From: Actinoplanes oblitus
Lineage (GTDB): Bacteria > Actinomycetota > Actinomycetes > Mycobacteriales > Micromonosporaceae
Assembly (NCBI RefSeq): GCF_030252345.1
Contig: NZ_CP126980.1
Location: forward strand, 186,001 to 250,000
DNA length: 64,000 nt
Direction: 5' to 3'
Position numbers and translations under genes: made by a program. Below the pieces are notes generated by a model. That model did no database searches. It saw nothing but the letters and a program-made list of their open reading frames with translations, and was not told where the DNA came from. Every line of letters begins with the position of its first letter. The first letter of the stretch is position 1. Shown one piece after another: positions 1-12,980 of this stretch.

Positions 1-181
1 CACCGACGGCCTGATCGAGCGGCGGGACGCCGACATCGACGTCGGGTTGCGGGCCCTGGCGGCCTGCGCGGCCGAGGTGGAGCCGGACCTGGACGCCTTC
101 TGCAGCCGCCTGCTGACTCGCCTGGGCGGCTCGGCGGACCAGGCCGACGACATCGCCGTTGTCGCGCTGCGCCGCGCCTGA
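1..181 (+). CDS. SpoIIE/PP2C-type serine phosphatase, C-terminal fragment
   Basis: Only the last 59 codons are inside the window; the gene continues upstream of base 1. The fragment opens with the phosphatase motif TDGLIERRD and closes with DDIAVVALRR. Both are hallmarks of the C-terminal half of SpoIIE/RsbU-type PP2C phosphatases, where the two aspartates bind metal. Such enzymes dephosphorylate anti-sigma-factor antagonists of the STAS family. A second, complete member of the family is encoded at 5750-7795 and a STAS protein at 16347-16673, but the sequence does not show whether they are partners. The N-terminal sensor domains cannot be seen. Confidence 0.85.
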   Translation, partial: TDGLIERRDADIDVGLRALAACAAEVEPDLDAFCSRLLTRLGGSADQADDIAVVALRRA

Positions 182-248
182 TCCGGCACCCGGAAAACCC
201 TCCTCCGGGGGTGAGGTGAGCGGGCCGGGACCGGCGTGAGGGTGGGGC

Positions 249-1055
249 ATGGCAAAGCACAAGCACGAGGACGGCCCGCTACCGCGGATGCGGGAGAAGG
301 AGTATCAGCACGAACTGCGCCGCCTGCACGGCGAGCTGGTGGCCATGCAGGAGTGGACGAAGACCAGCGGCGCCAAGGTCTGCGTGGTGTTCGAGGGGCG
401 GGACACGGCAGGCAAGGGCGGGGTGATCAAGGCGATCACCGAGCGGGTCAGTCCGCGGGTCTTCCGGGTGGTGGCGCTGCCGGCGCCGAGTGAACGGGAA
501 CGGTCGCAGATGTTCCTGCAGCGCTACGTCGCGCACCTGCCCGCCGCCGGCGAGGTGGTCATGTTCGACCGCAGCTGGTACAACCGCGCCGGGGTGGAGC
601 GGGTGCTCGGCTTCTGCCGGCCGGAGCAGACCGAGCAGTTCCTCCGGCAGGTGCCGGGAGTCGAGCGGGCCATGGTCGACTCCGGGATCATCCTGATCAA
701 GTATTGGCTGGAGGTCAGCCAGCAGGAGCAGACCCGTCGGCTGGAGAACCGGATCAACGACCCGCGCAAGGTCTGGAAGCTCTCCGACCTGGACCTCAAG
801 TCGTACAGCCGGTGGTACGACTACTCGCGCGCCCGGGACGAGATGTTCCGGACCACCGACACGGCCTGGGCACCCTGGTATGTCGCGCACACCGACGACA
901 AGAAGCGCGGCCGGCTCAACATCATCAGTCACCTGCTGAGCAGCGTGCCGTACGAGCCGCTCAAGCACCGCGAGGTGAGCCTGCCCAAGCAGCGCAAGGC
1001 CGGTGGGTACCGCGAGCCGGAGCGGCCCCCGCACCGGATCCCCGAGCCCTTCTGA
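249..1055 (+). CDS. ppk2: Polyphosphate kinase 2 (PPK2)
   Basis: 268 residues, the normal size for a single-domain class I PPK2, which transfers phosphate between polyphosphate and nucleoside diphosphates. The Walker A loop GRDTAGKGG lies at residues 50-58. The second conserved block, FDRSWYNRAGVERV, lies near residues 106-119, with Asp107 in the Walker B position. Further family blocks are LIKYWLEVS and the basic lid segment RKVWKLSDLD. The ATG at 249 follows a purine-rich GAGGGTGGGG. The gene stands alone, 67 bp after the phosphatase fragment. An inverted repeat at 1063-1095 separates it from the convergent peptidase gene. Confidence 0.93.
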   Translation: MAKHKHEDGPLPRMREKEYQHELRRLHGELVAMQEWTKTSGAKVCVVFEGRDTAGKGGVIKAITERVSPRVFRVVALPAPSERERSQMFLQRYVAHLPAAGEVVMFDRSWYNRAGVERVLGFCRPEQTEQFLRQVPGVERAMVDSGIILIKYWLEVSQQEQTRRLENRINDPRKVWKLSDLDLKSYSRWYDYSRARDEMFRTTDTAWAPWYVAHTDDKKRGRLNIISHLLSSVPYEPLKHREVSLPKQRKAGGYREPERPPHRIPEPF

Positions 1056-1062
1056 ACGATGC

Positions 1063-1095
1063 CCGGCAGGCGATGGTCGCACCAGCGCCTGCCGG
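1063..1095. terminator. Inverted repeat between convergent genes, likely bidirectional terminator
   Basis: Arms CCGGCAGGCG (1063-1072) and CGCCTGCCGG (1086-1095) are perfect 10-bp complements around a 13-nt loop. The element lies in the 49-bp gap between ppk2 and the convergent peptidase gene. No T-run follows on either side, so termination is inferred from position and stem stability. Confidence 0.6.
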
Positions 1096-1104
1096 AAGCG
1101 ATCG

Positions 1105-3198
1105 CTAGGCGCCCGCGGCGCCGATGGTGTCGAGGACCCAGGCCAGGTTGAAGGCCTCCTCCCGCCACGAGTCGTAACGACCGCTCGGGCCGGCGTGCCC
1201 GGCGCCCATCTCGGTCTTGAGCAGGAACTGCCCCTCCGGAACCGTGGCGCGCAGCCGGGCGATCCACTTGGCCGGCTCGTGATAGAGCACCCGGGTGTCG
1301 TTGAGGCTGGTCACCGCGAGGATCTTGGAGTAGGGCAGCTTCGCGACGTTCTCATACGGGCTGTACGACTTCATGTACGCGTACACCTCGGCCGACTCGA
1401 GCGGGTTGCCCCACTCCTCCCACTCGGTGACGGTCAGCGGCAGCGACGGGTCGAGGATCGAGGTCAGCGGATCGACGAAGGGCACCTCGGCGAGGATGCC
1501 GGCGAACGTCTCCGGAGCCAGGTTGGCCACCGCGCCCATCAGCAGGCCGCCGGCCGAGCCGCCCCGGGCGACCAGGCGGTCGGCGCTGGTCCAGCGGTTG
1601 CGGATGAGCGCCTCGGCGCACGCCACGAAGTCGGTGAAGGTGTTCCGCTTGGCCAGCATCTTGCCGTCCTCGTACCACCGGCGGCCCATCTCGCCGCCGC
1701 CGCGGACGTGCGCGACGGCGAAGACCACGCCCCGGTCCAGCAGGGACAGCCGGGCGATGGAGAAGTACGGGTCGATGCTGTGCTCGTAGGAGCCGTAGCC
1801 GTAGATCACGGCCGGCGCCGAGCCGTCGCGCGCGACGCCCTTGCGGGCCACGATCGAGATCGGCACCCGGGTGCCGTCAGGTGCGTGCGCCCACTCGCGG
1901 AACTGCTCGTAGTCGGCCGGGTCGTAGCCGCCGAGGACGGGTTTCCGCTTGCGCAGCGTCATGGTGCGGGTGACCAGGTCGACGTCGTAGACCGAGTCGG
2001 GCGTGACCAGTGAGGTGTAGGTGATCCGGACCGACGCGGTGTCGTACTCCGGGTTGCCGCTGAGGCCGACGCTGTAGAGCGGCTCGGGGAACTCCATGTC
2101 GTAGGTGTCGGTGCTGCCGTCGCACATCACCCGCAGCCCGGTCAGCCCGTCCCGGCGCAGCGAGATCACGATGTGCCGGGCGAACGCGTCGACCGACTCC
2201 AGCCGGGTGCCGGGCTGGTGCGGGATCAGCTCGACCCACTCGCCCGGCGCGTCAACGGAGGTGTAGGCCAGGGCGAAGTCCTCGGCGTCCCGGTTGTGCA
2301 GGATCAGGAAGCGGTGACCGTGGTGCTCGATCTGGTACTCCACGCCCTGCCGCCGCTCGGCGATCAGGATCGGCTCGACGTCCGGGGTGTCGGCCGGGAT
2401 CACGCGTACCTCAGAAGTGATCTTGCTTTGCGCGTCGATCACGATGAACTTCTCGCTGCGGGTGAGCTCGACGCCGACCCAGAAGCGCTCGTCGGTCTCC
2501 TGGTGGACGACGACGTCGTCGGCAGCCGGTCGGCCGATCACGTGCCGGTGCACCCGGTCGGGGCGCCACGCCTCGTCGACGGTGATGTAGAAGAGCATGC
2601 TGCCGTCGGCCGACCAGGCGCTGCCGTAGAACGTGTCCGGGATCTCGTCGGCCAGCACCTCGCCGCTGCGCAGGTCCTTGACCCGCAGCGTGAACCGCTC
2701 GTCACCGGCGAAGTCGGTGGAGTAGGCCAGCCAGTTGCCGTCCGGGCTGACATCGAACGTGCCGAGCGCGAAGAAGTCCTTCCCCTCGGCCAGCAGGTTC
2801 CCGTCGAGCAGCACCTCCTCGCCGGGGCGCGCGTCGCCCATCGGCGGGTCGGTCTCGCCCGGGCGGACCGGGACGCGGCAGTGGATGCCGTACTGCTTGC
2901 CCTCCTCGGTGCGGGTGTAATACCAGTACCCACCCTTGCGGCTGGGCACCGACAGGTCGGTCTCCTGGGTCCGGCCCTTGATCTCCTGGAAGACCTTTTC
3001 CCGCAGCTCGGCGAGGTGTGCCGTGGCGGCGTCGGTCCAGGCGTTCTCCGCCTCGAGATAGGCGATCGTGGCCGGGTCCTCTTTGTTCATCAACCAGGCG
3101 TACTCATCGGTGACGGTGTCACCGTGGTGGGTGCGCTCGGACGGGGCCTGGCGAGCCGTCGGTGGACCGGCGGGCGTTTCGATCGTCACCTGGGACAC
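1105..3198 (-). CDS. S9 family peptidase, oligopeptidase B / prolyl oligopeptidase type
   Basis: About 697 residues, the usual length for oligopeptidase B (PtrB), a cytosolic serine peptidase that cleaves short peptides after basic residues. The N-terminal half is a seven-bladed propeller, with repeated blade segments such as DVSPDGNWLAYSTDF and SADGSMLFYITVD. The C-terminal half is an alpha/beta hydrolase with the nucleophile elbow GGSAGG. The acid region is SLNDTRVLYHEP and the histidine region GAGHAGPSGR. The start is uncertain: I use the GTG at 3198 (MSQVTIETP). An in-frame ATG at 3252 would add 18 residues unlike the family, and neither start has a good ribosome binding site. The GlcE-like gene is divergent. 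Confidence 0.92.
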   Translation of the reverse strand: MSQVTIETPAGPPTARQAPSERTHHGDTVTDEYAWLMNKEDPATIAYLEAENAWTDAATAHLAELREKVFQEIKGRTQETDLSVPSRKGGYWYYTRTEEGKQYGIHCRVPVRPGETDPPMGDARPGEEVLLDGNLLAEGKDFFALGTFDVSPDGNWLAYSTDFAGDERFTLRVKDLRSGEVLADEIPDTFYGSAWSADGSMLFYITVDEAWRPDRVHRHVIGRPAADDVVVHQETDERFWVGVELTRSEKFIVIDAQSKITSEVRVIPADTPDVEPILIAERRQGVEYQIEHHGHRFLILHNRDAEDFALAYTSVDAPGEWVELIPHQPGTRLESVDAFARHIVISLRRDGLTGLRVMCDGSTDTYDMEFPEPLYSVGLSGNPEYDTASVRITYTSLVTPDSVYDVDLVTRTMTLRKRKPVLGGYDPADYEQFREWAHAPDGTRVPISIVARKGVARDGSAPAVIYGYGSYEHSIDPYFSIARLSLLDRGVVFAVAHVRGGGEMGRRWYEDGKMLAKRNTFTDFVACAEALIRNRWTSADRLVARGGSAGGLLMGAVANLAPETFAGILAEVPFVDPLTSILDPSLPLTVTEWEEWGNPLESAEVYAYMKSYSPYENVAKLPYSKILAVTSLNDTRVLYHEPAKWIARLRATVPEGQFLLKTEMGAGHAGPSGRYDSWREEAFNLAWVLDTIGAAGA

Positions 3199-3324
3199 GT
3201 TACCGGCGGATCGGTCCGGATTGAGTTTCTTACACACGCGGACTCCACTCATTCGAACATGTGTACGATGTGCCAGAGTGGACGATCTTCAGGGATCTCG
3301 ATCTGCGGTCTGGGGGCTTCGGAC

Positions 3325-4452
3325 GTGACTGATTCCCTTCTCGATGCGCTCGTGGACATCTGCGGGCCCGGTTTCGCGCGCCCCGCCCGGTCGGTCGACC
3401 GGGTGGGCGGGCAGCGCGCCGGGTTCGTCGCTGTCCCGGCCACCGGCCGGTCCGCCGCGGCCACGCTGCGGCTCGCGGCGGAGCGTGGGCTGAGTGTCCG
3501 GGTGCGGGGCTCCGGCAGCAAGATCGATTGGGGGGTGCCACCGGCCGGGCTGGACCTGATCGTCGACACCGGCCGGCTCAACGGGATGTGGGACCACCAC
3601 GGCGCCACCGCCACCATCGCGGCCGGCACCCCGGTCGCGGCCGCCCAGGCCGCCCTGGCGCTGCGCGGCCGGCGGCTGGCCGTCGACCCGCCGTCGTCCC
3701 GGGCCACCGTCGGCGGGATGCTCGCGGTCAACGAGTCCGGGCCGCTCGCGCACCGGTTCGGCAGCCCGGCACACCAGACCGAGCGGGTGACCTACGCCCA
3801 GGCCACCGGCGCCGAGGCGGAGTCCGACGGCGAGGACGGCCGCCCCGGCATCGCCGAGATCGAGGGCGTGCTCACCGCGGCGGTGCTGCGGACCGAGCCG
3901 CTGCCCGAGGCGCGCCGCTGGCTGGCCCGGGCGGTGACCACCCCGGCCGCGGTGGCCGAGCTGGTCGAGCAGGCGGTGGCGCAGCGGCTGGAGCCGAGCG
4001 CGATCGAGGTCGACCTGCCCGGCTCGGGTGCGGGCGCGGTGGCGGTGCTGCTGGAGGGCGACACCGGCTCGGTGGCCGGCCGCGCGGCGAAACTGGCCCA
4101 GGTCTGGGGCGCGGAGACGGACCAGGCGGGGCAGGGCCCGTCCTGGTGGGGCCGCTATCCGTTCGGCCCGCCGGACGTCACGGTCCGGATCTCGGTGCGG
4201 CCCGAGGACCTGCCGGCGATCACCTACGCGCTGCGTGACCTGTGCGGGCAGCCGGTGGCCCTGCGCGGCTCGGCCGGCCGCGGCACGGTGCACGCGGTCC
4301 TGCCGACCGGGCTGGCCGCCCGCCGGGTGACCGAGATCGTGACCGGCGTCGAGCAGGTGCTGCTCGCCCGCAGCGGCCGGATCGTGGTGGTCTCGGCGCC
4401 GCCGGCCCTGGCCGCCCAGCTGGAGATGGCCGAGCCCCGCGACCTGTTCTGA
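3325..4452 (+). CDS. FAD-binding oxidoreductase, GlcE-like (glycolate oxidase subunit family)
   Basis: 375 residues from the GTG at 3325, preceded by a GGGGG stretch about 9 nt upstream. The N-terminal PCMH-type FAD domain shows AERGLSVRVRGSGSKIDWG, LDLIVDTGRLNG and RATVGGMLAVNESG. These match the flavin-binding layout of glycolate oxidase subunit GlcE. The C-terminal part is the shorter, poorly conserved cap. GlcE normally works with GlcD and GlcF, and neither is nearby, so the substrate is unknown. The frame stays open far upstream, but that extension runs antisense through the peptidase gene and is not coding. A stand-alone role is an inference. Confidence 0.82.
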   Translation: MTDSLLDALVDICGPGFARPARSVDRVGGQRAGFVAVPATGRSAAATLRLAAERGLSVRVRGSGSKIDWGVPPAGLDLIVDTGRLNGMWDHHGATATIAAGTPVAAAQAALALRGRRLAVDPPSSRATVGGMLAVNESGPLAHRFGSPAHQTERVTYAQATGAEAESDGEDGRPGIAEIEGVLTAAVLRTEPLPEARRWLARAVTTPAAVAELVEQAVAQRLEPSAIEVDLPGSGAGAVAVLLEGDTGSVAGRAAKLAQVWGAETDQAGQGPSWWGRYPFGPPDVTVRISVRPEDLPAITYALRDLCGQPVALRGSAGRGTVHAVLPTGLAARRVTEIVTGVEQVLLARSGRIVVVSAPPALAAQLEMAEPRDLF

Positions 4453-4519
4453 GCCGTGTCCGGAGTCCGGCGGAGTGCGAGGCGGGTCCAGAGTTGGCGG
4501 ACGCTGCCCGGCCTGAGCG

Positions 4520-5134
4520 TCAGAAGTTGGCCGGGAGCACCGTGGCGGTCTCGGCGGCCAGGTGCCGGCCCATCCGGGCGACGTCGCCGACCGCGTAGGT
4601 GAGGTATGCGAACTGGCCGACCTCACGGACCCCGGTCAGGATCAGCTCGTCCACCCGCAGGCGGTGCTTGAGCAGCGGAGTGCCGCTGCCCAGCACGGCC
4701 GGGGCGATGCCGAGGATGATCTCGTCGAGCAGGCCCTCCGCGGCGAACTGGGCGACCAGGTCGCCGCCGCCGGCCAGCCAGACGTTCTTGCCCTGGGCGG
4801 CGACCATCATGGCCTCGTGCACCCGGCGGACGTCCCCGCTGATCATGAAGACGTTGGCGTCCGGCACCGGCGGCAGGTCGCGGTGGGTGAAGACCCAGCA
4901 GGGCACGTCGCCGTACATGTCGTGCCAGTTCTGTGGCTCTTCCAGCAGGTTGTCGTTCTCCAGCACCCACTCGTAGGTGGTCGCGCCCATGGCGAACGCG
5001 CCGACGCCGGCGAAGAACTCGCCGAACGGGTTCTGGGTGCCCTCATCCACCTCGAAGAGCCAGTCCAGCGAGTTGCGTTCGTCGGCGATGAAGCCGTCGA
5101 TGCTGGTGGCGGTGTAGTACTGCGTCTTCGCCAT
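4520..5134 (-). CDS. Dihydrofolate reductase family protein (RibD C-terminal type), copy 1
   Basis: 204 residues from the ATG at 5134 (MAKTQYYTATSIDGFIAD). The opening IDGFIAD, the later GATTYEW and the nucleotide-binding block NVWLAGGGDLVAQFAAEGLLDE are typical of the RibD_C fold that binds NADPH. Members of this large actinobacterial group are mostly uncharacterised reductases, so no substrate is assigned. The next gene upstream on the same strand (5179-5739) is a clear paralogue that begins with nearly the same residues. The 44-bp gap between them suggests co-transcription. An upstream ATG at 5164 would add ten residues and is less likely, because the paralogue starts at the same homologous Met. 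Confidence 0.85.
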   Translation of the reverse strand: MAKTQYYTATSIDGFIADERNSLDWLFEVDEGTQNPFGEFFAGVGAFAMGATTYEWVLENDNLLEEPQNWHDMYGDVPCWVFTHRDLPPVPDANVFMISGDVRRVHEAMMVAAQGKNVWLAGGGDLVAQFAAEGLLDEIILGIAPAVLGSGTPLLKHRLRVDELILTGVREVGQFAYLTYAVGDVARMGRHLAAETATVLPANF

Positions 5135-5178
5135 GCCAACACCATGCCACGCCGACGGCGACAAAAGGGGCAGATCGA

Positions 5179-5739
5179 TCAGGAGGTCGGTGGACCGACC
5201 GAGTACCTCAGGTTGGCGAACTGGCCGAGCCGGGTGACGTCGGTCAGCGTGAGCCGCTGCGAGGAGAGCCGGCGGGGCAGCAGCGGCGCCCCGGACCCGA
5301 GCGTCACCGGCGCCACCCCGAGGATCAGCTCGTCCAGCAGCCCGGCGTCGGCGAACGAGCCGACCAGCTCACCGCCACCGACCAGCCAGACGTTCTTCCC
5401 GCCGGCGGCGGCCACCATCTCCTTGTGCACGGTGGCGACGTCACCGCTGGCGAAGTGGAGGTTCGCCCCCGGGATGCCGGGCAGCTCGCGGTGCGTGAAG
5501 ATCCATGCGGGGGTGTCGCCGTACGGCTCGAGCCAGTTCTCCGGGTGCACCAGCGCGTTCTCGTGGTCGAGGATCCACTCGTACGTCGTGGAGCCCATCG
5601 CGAACGCACCGATCTCGGCGAAGAACTCGCCGAACGGATGCTCGTCGCCGCCGGCCACCTCGAAGAGCCAGTCGAGCGAGTTGTGGTCGTCGGCGATATA
5701 GCCGTCGATAGTGGTCGCGGTGTAGTACTGAGTCTTCAT
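5179..5739 (-). CDS. Dihydrofolate reductase family protein (RibD C-terminal type), copy 2
   Basis: 186 residues from the ATG at 5739, which is preceded by the ribosome binding site GAGGGTGGG. It has the same architecture as its neighbour: MKTQYYTATTIDGYIAD at the start, GSTTYEW in the middle, and NVWLVGGGELVGSFADAGLLDE for NADPH binding. The two genes look like a tandem duplication followed by divergence. The start lies 10 bp after the stop of the SpoIIE phosphatase gene, so the three genes probably form one transcript. Substrate unknown. Confidence 0.86.
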   Translation of the reverse strand: MKTQYYTATTIDGYIADDHNSLDWLFEVAGGDEHPFGEFFAEIGAFAMGSTTYEWILDHENALVHPENWLEPYGDTPAWIFTHRELPGIPGANLHFASGDVATVHKEMVAAAGGKNVWLVGGGELVGSFADAGLLDELILGVAPVTLGSGAPLLPRRLSSQRLTLTDVTRLGQFANLRYSVGPPTS

Positions 5740-5749
5740 CCACCCACCC

Positions 5750-7795
5750 TCACGCGTCGTTGCGCAACACCAGGATCGCGATGTCGTCCCGTGGCTCCTC
5801 CACCGAGAAGTTGATCGTGGTGGAGCGCAGCCGGGCCGCCATCGCGTCAGCGGGATAACCGGCCAACGGGGCCGCCGCGTCACGCAACCGGGTCGAGCCG
5901 AACAACTCCCGGCCGCGCCGCCGCTCGGTGACCCCGTCGGTGTAGAAGATCAACGAGTCGCCGCGGCCGAGCGTGACCTCGGCGTCCGGCGAGGTGATCG
6001 CCTCCAGCAGGCCGAGCGCGGTGCCGCCCTCGCCGACGAACGACGTCTTGCCGTCCGCCCGGACCAGCACCGCCCGGTCGTGCCCGGCCAGATGCAGGCA
6101 GACGCCGAGCCGCGCGTCGGCCAGCCGGGTCACCGAGGCCATCGCGAGCGTGCAGTACCGCCCGCCGCCGCGCTGCACCAGCGTGCGGTTCACCCGCTGG
6201 AGGATGTCGCTGAGCGACTTGCCGTCGTCGACCAGGATCCGGATCACGTCCCGGACCAGGCCGGTCACCGTGGCCGCCTGGACGCCCTTGCCGGAGACGT
6301 CACCGACCACCACCAGCCAGCGGTCCTCGCCGAACGGCATCACGTCGTAGAAGTCGCCGCCCACCTCGGAGCCGGTCGGCACGTATTCGGCGGCGAAGCC
6401 GATGCCCTCGACGTGCGGCAGCGCCGGCGGCAGCAGCGAGGCCTGCAGGGTCCGGGCGACGGTCCGCCGCTCGTCGTGGATCCGGGCGTTGTCGATGGCC
6501 AGCGCCGCCCGGCGGGCCACGTCCTCCAGCACCGCCACCTCGTCGGCGTCGTGCCGGTGCTTGACGTGCCGGCCGACAGCGAGCGTGCCCAGCCGGGCGC
6601 CGCGGGCCACCAGCGGCACCGCGAAGCCCTCCATCGGCGCCCCGAACATCACCTGGCTGCCCAGCCGGGACGCCTCCTCCAGCCGGGCCAGTATCGACTC
6701 CGGTCCGGACTCGGCGAGCGTGGCGTGCAGGTTGACCAGCGCGGACTCGTCGGCGTGGGTGGCCGCGGCCAGCTGCAGCCGGCCCCAGGTGTCGGTGGTG
6801 TGCACCGCGCACCACTGGCCCAGCCGGGGCACCACCAGCTGCGGGATCAGGGCCATCGTGAGGTTCACGTCGAGGGACTGGGCGAGCAGCTCGCTGGCCT
6901 CGGCCAGGAACGTGATCCAGGTCTGCCGGCGTACGTCGGCGCGGCGCAACCGGTCGTTCTCCAGGTGCAGCGAGAAGCGTTCGGCGACCATGACGGCGAG
7001 GGACTGGGCGTACCCGACCGGGGCGGCGTCCAGCTCCAGCTCGCCGGAGTACGGCCGGTAGACGGTCAGCGGGACCCGGATGGTGTCCGCGTTGTCCCGG
7101 GGGGCCCGGCCGTACCGGGCGAGCAGCTGCCGGCCCATGCCGTCGCCACGGTCCACCCGCAGCACCCCGCCCGCCGCGCCGGTCAGCCGGGCCAGCCGGG
7201 AGAGCAGGTCGGTGGCGAGATCGGTCAGGTCGGCCTGCCCGTCCTCGGTCTGCCGGTCGGAGCCGCTGCGCAGCAACCCGGTCAGCGCGCCGAGGCTGGG
7301 CGCGTCGGCCGGTGCCGGGATCCGGCCGGCCTCCTCGCCGGTGCCCCGGTGGTCCAGGTGGAACCAGACGCCCTTGCCGTCGCCCTCGTGCACGGTGCCC
7401 CACCGGCTGGCGAAGTGATCGACCAGCAGCAGGCCGCGGCCGCGCTCGGCGACCTCGCCGATGTTCGGGCTCTCGTTCTTGGGGCCGACGGCGAGCTGCT
7501 CGACCGGCCCGGGGGCGAAGTCGGTGACCGTCACGGTCAGCCCGCCCGGATCGGCCGTCACCTCGATGTCGAGGTCGGTGTTGGCGTGCACCACGGCGTT
7601 CGTGGAGAGCTCGGTGGTCAGCAGCAGAGCCTCGTTGAGCAGACCGTCCAGTCCGGCCTCCTCGAGCACCGAGCGGACCAGCGCCCGCGCCGCCGCCGGG
7701 GTCCGCCGGTCGTTGGGCAGGCGGGCTTTGCGCACGAGGGTGCCGGACGACGCTCCCGACGGGACGCTCGTCCTGGTTCCGACCTCCGCTGGCAC
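5750..7795 (-). CDS. HATPase-GAF-SpoIIE serine phosphatase (RsbW/RsbU-like fusion)
   Basis: About 681 residues with three modules. Residues 20-150 form an anti-sigma-type HATPase (RsbW/SpoIIAB fold), with TELSTNAVVHA as the N box and AERGRGLLLVDHFA as the G box. Residues 285-445 form a GAF-like sensor. Residues 455-680 form a SpoIIE/PP2C phosphatase with VGGDFYDV, VVVGDVSGKGVQAA, YTDGVTERR and the closing DDIAILVLR. The fusion could both phosphorylate and dephosphorylate a STAS antagonist. The GTG at 7795 has GGGAGAGG nine nt upstream; an in-frame ATG at 7804 abuts that site directly and is less likely. The gene is divergent from the poly-HAMP kinase gene and heads an operon with the two RibD-type reductases. 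Confidence 0.9.
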   Translation of the reverse strand: MPAEVGTRTSVPSGASSGTLVRKARLPNDRRTPAAARALVRSVLEEAGLDGLLNEALLLTTELSTNAVVHANTDLDIEVTADPGGLTVTVTDFAPGPVEQLAVGPKNESPNIGEVAERGRGLLLVDHFASRWGTVHEGDGKGVWFHLDHRGTGEEAGRIPAPADAPSLGALTGLLRSGSDRQTEDGQADLTDLATDLLSRLARLTGAAGGVLRVDRGDGMGRQLLARYGRAPRDNADTIRVPLTVYRPYSGELELDAAPVGYAQSLAVMVAERFSLHLENDRLRRADVRRQTWITFLAEASELLAQSLDVNLTMALIPQLVVPRLGQWCAVHTTDTWGRLQLAAATHADESALVNLHATLAESGPESILARLEEASRLGSQVMFGAPMEGFAVPLVARGARLGTLAVGRHVKHRHDADEVAVLEDVARRAALAIDNARIHDERRTVARTLQASLLPPALPHVEGIGFAAEYVPTGSEVGGDFYDVMPFGEDRWLVVVGDVSGKGVQAATVTGLVRDVIRILVDDGKSLSDILQRVNRTLVQRGGGRYCTLAMASVTRLADARLGVCLHLAGHDRAVLVRADGKTSFVGEGGTALGLLEAITSPDAEVTLGRGDSLIFYTDGVTERRRGRELFGSTRLRDAAAPLAGYPADAMAARLRSTTINFSVEEPRDDIAILVLRNDA

Positions 7796-7837
7796 AGCAT
7801 GCATCCTCTCCCGTTGGTGGGTGTATGCACAAAGTCG

Positions 7838-7876
7838 TCTCTCGCATTGACCCGGTCGGGCGAGAGAGGATAGGTA
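7838..7876 (+). promoter_or_regulatory. Candidate promoter and inverted repeat between divergent signalling genes
   Basis: An inverted repeat with 8-bp arms TCTCTCGC (7838-7845) and GCGAGAGA (7860-7867) overlaps TTGACC (7847-7852). TTGACC could serve as a -35 box, with TAGGTA (7871-7876) about 18 bp further on as a poor -10. It lies upstream of the histidine kinase start at 7909. Position and pattern only; no transcription data. Confidence 0.35.
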
Positions 7877-7908
7877 GCCCCGGCAGTAGGACAGCGAGTG
7901 AGGACAGC

Positions 7909-12312
<4,404 letters not shown>

Positions 12313-12340
12313 CCGGTGGGAGGGAACGAGGTGAGCACGC

Positions 12341-12889
12341 GTGGGTGAGCGCGCCAAAGCACTGCTGGTCGACGACCGGAAGGACAACCTGCTGGCCCTG
12401 GAGGCGATCCTGCAGGGCCTGCCGGTCACGGCGGTGGCCGTGGAAAGCGGCGAGGCCGCGCTCAAGCAGCTGCTCACCGACGATTTCGCGGTGATCCTGC
12501 TGGACGCGCACATGCCCAACATGGACGGCTTCGAGACGGCCAGTCACATCAAGCGGCGGGAGCGGACCCGGCACGTGCCGATTCTCTTCCTGACCGCTGC
12601 CGACCGGGACGCCCAGCTCGCCCTGCGGGGTTACGCGGTGGGCGCGGTGGATTACCTGACCAAGCCGTTCGACCCGTGGGTGCTGCGCGCCAAGGTCTCC
12701 ATCTTCGTCGAGCTGTGGGGGAAAAGTCAGCAGCTCAAGGCGCAGGCCGAGGCGACCCGGGAGCGCGATGCGCAGTGGGAGCGGCTGACCGAGACGGTCG
12801 ACGAGGCCGCCCGGGTGCTGCGGGCCGGTGGCGAGGACGCGGCGACCGAGGCGCTCGCACTCCTGGAGAAGGCGCGCTGGGGAAGTTAG
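12341..12889 (+). CDS. Stand-alone response regulator receiver protein
   Basis: 182 residues from the GTG at 12341, with the ribosome binding site GAGGTGAG five nt upstream. The N-terminal 120 residues are a receiver domain: DDR acidic pocket, phospho-acceptor Asp in VILLDAHMPNMDG, Thr in FLTA and Lys in DYLTKPF. The remaining 55 residues are a charged helix (KSQQLKAQAEATRERDAQWERL) likely to form a coiled coil. There is no DNA-binding or enzymatic output domain. It lies 28 bp after the poly-HAMP hybrid kinase gene, so it is probably co-transcribed and may act as its phosphotransfer partner or connector; that link is inferred. Confidence 0.9.
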   Translation: MGERAKALLVDDRKDNLLALEAILQGLPVTAVAVESGEAALKQLLTDDFAVILLDAHMPNMDGFETASHIKRRERTRHVPILFLTAADRDAQLALRGYAVGAVDYLTKPFDPWVLRAKVSIFVELWGKSQQLKAQAEATRERDAQWERLTETVDEAARVLRAGGEDAATEALALLEKARWGS

Positions 12890-12895
12890 CTCCGG

Positions 12896-12911
12896 TGTGA
12901 CCTGGGTCACG
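12896..12911. promoter_or_regulatory. CRP-like palindrome upstream of the pectate lyase gene
   Basis: TGTGACCTGGGTCACG carries the perfect palindrome GTGACC-TG-GGTCAC. It fits the CRP/FNR consensus TGTGA-N6-TCACA at nine of ten positions. It sits 70 bp before the pectate lyase start and just after the receiver gene stop. Catabolite-type control of a polysaccharide lyase would make sense, but the regulator is not identified. Confidence 0.45.
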
Positions 12912-12980
12912 TGAGGCAACGAAGTTGATCGCCGATGCCACAAGCGGTCGAAGCCTCATCCCCCAGGAGCTAGGAGCAAC

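Noticed and set aside
2173..3324. N-terminal extension of the GlcE-like protein
   Set aside because: The frame is open, but it runs antisense through the S9 peptidase gene. The family start matches the GTG at 3325.
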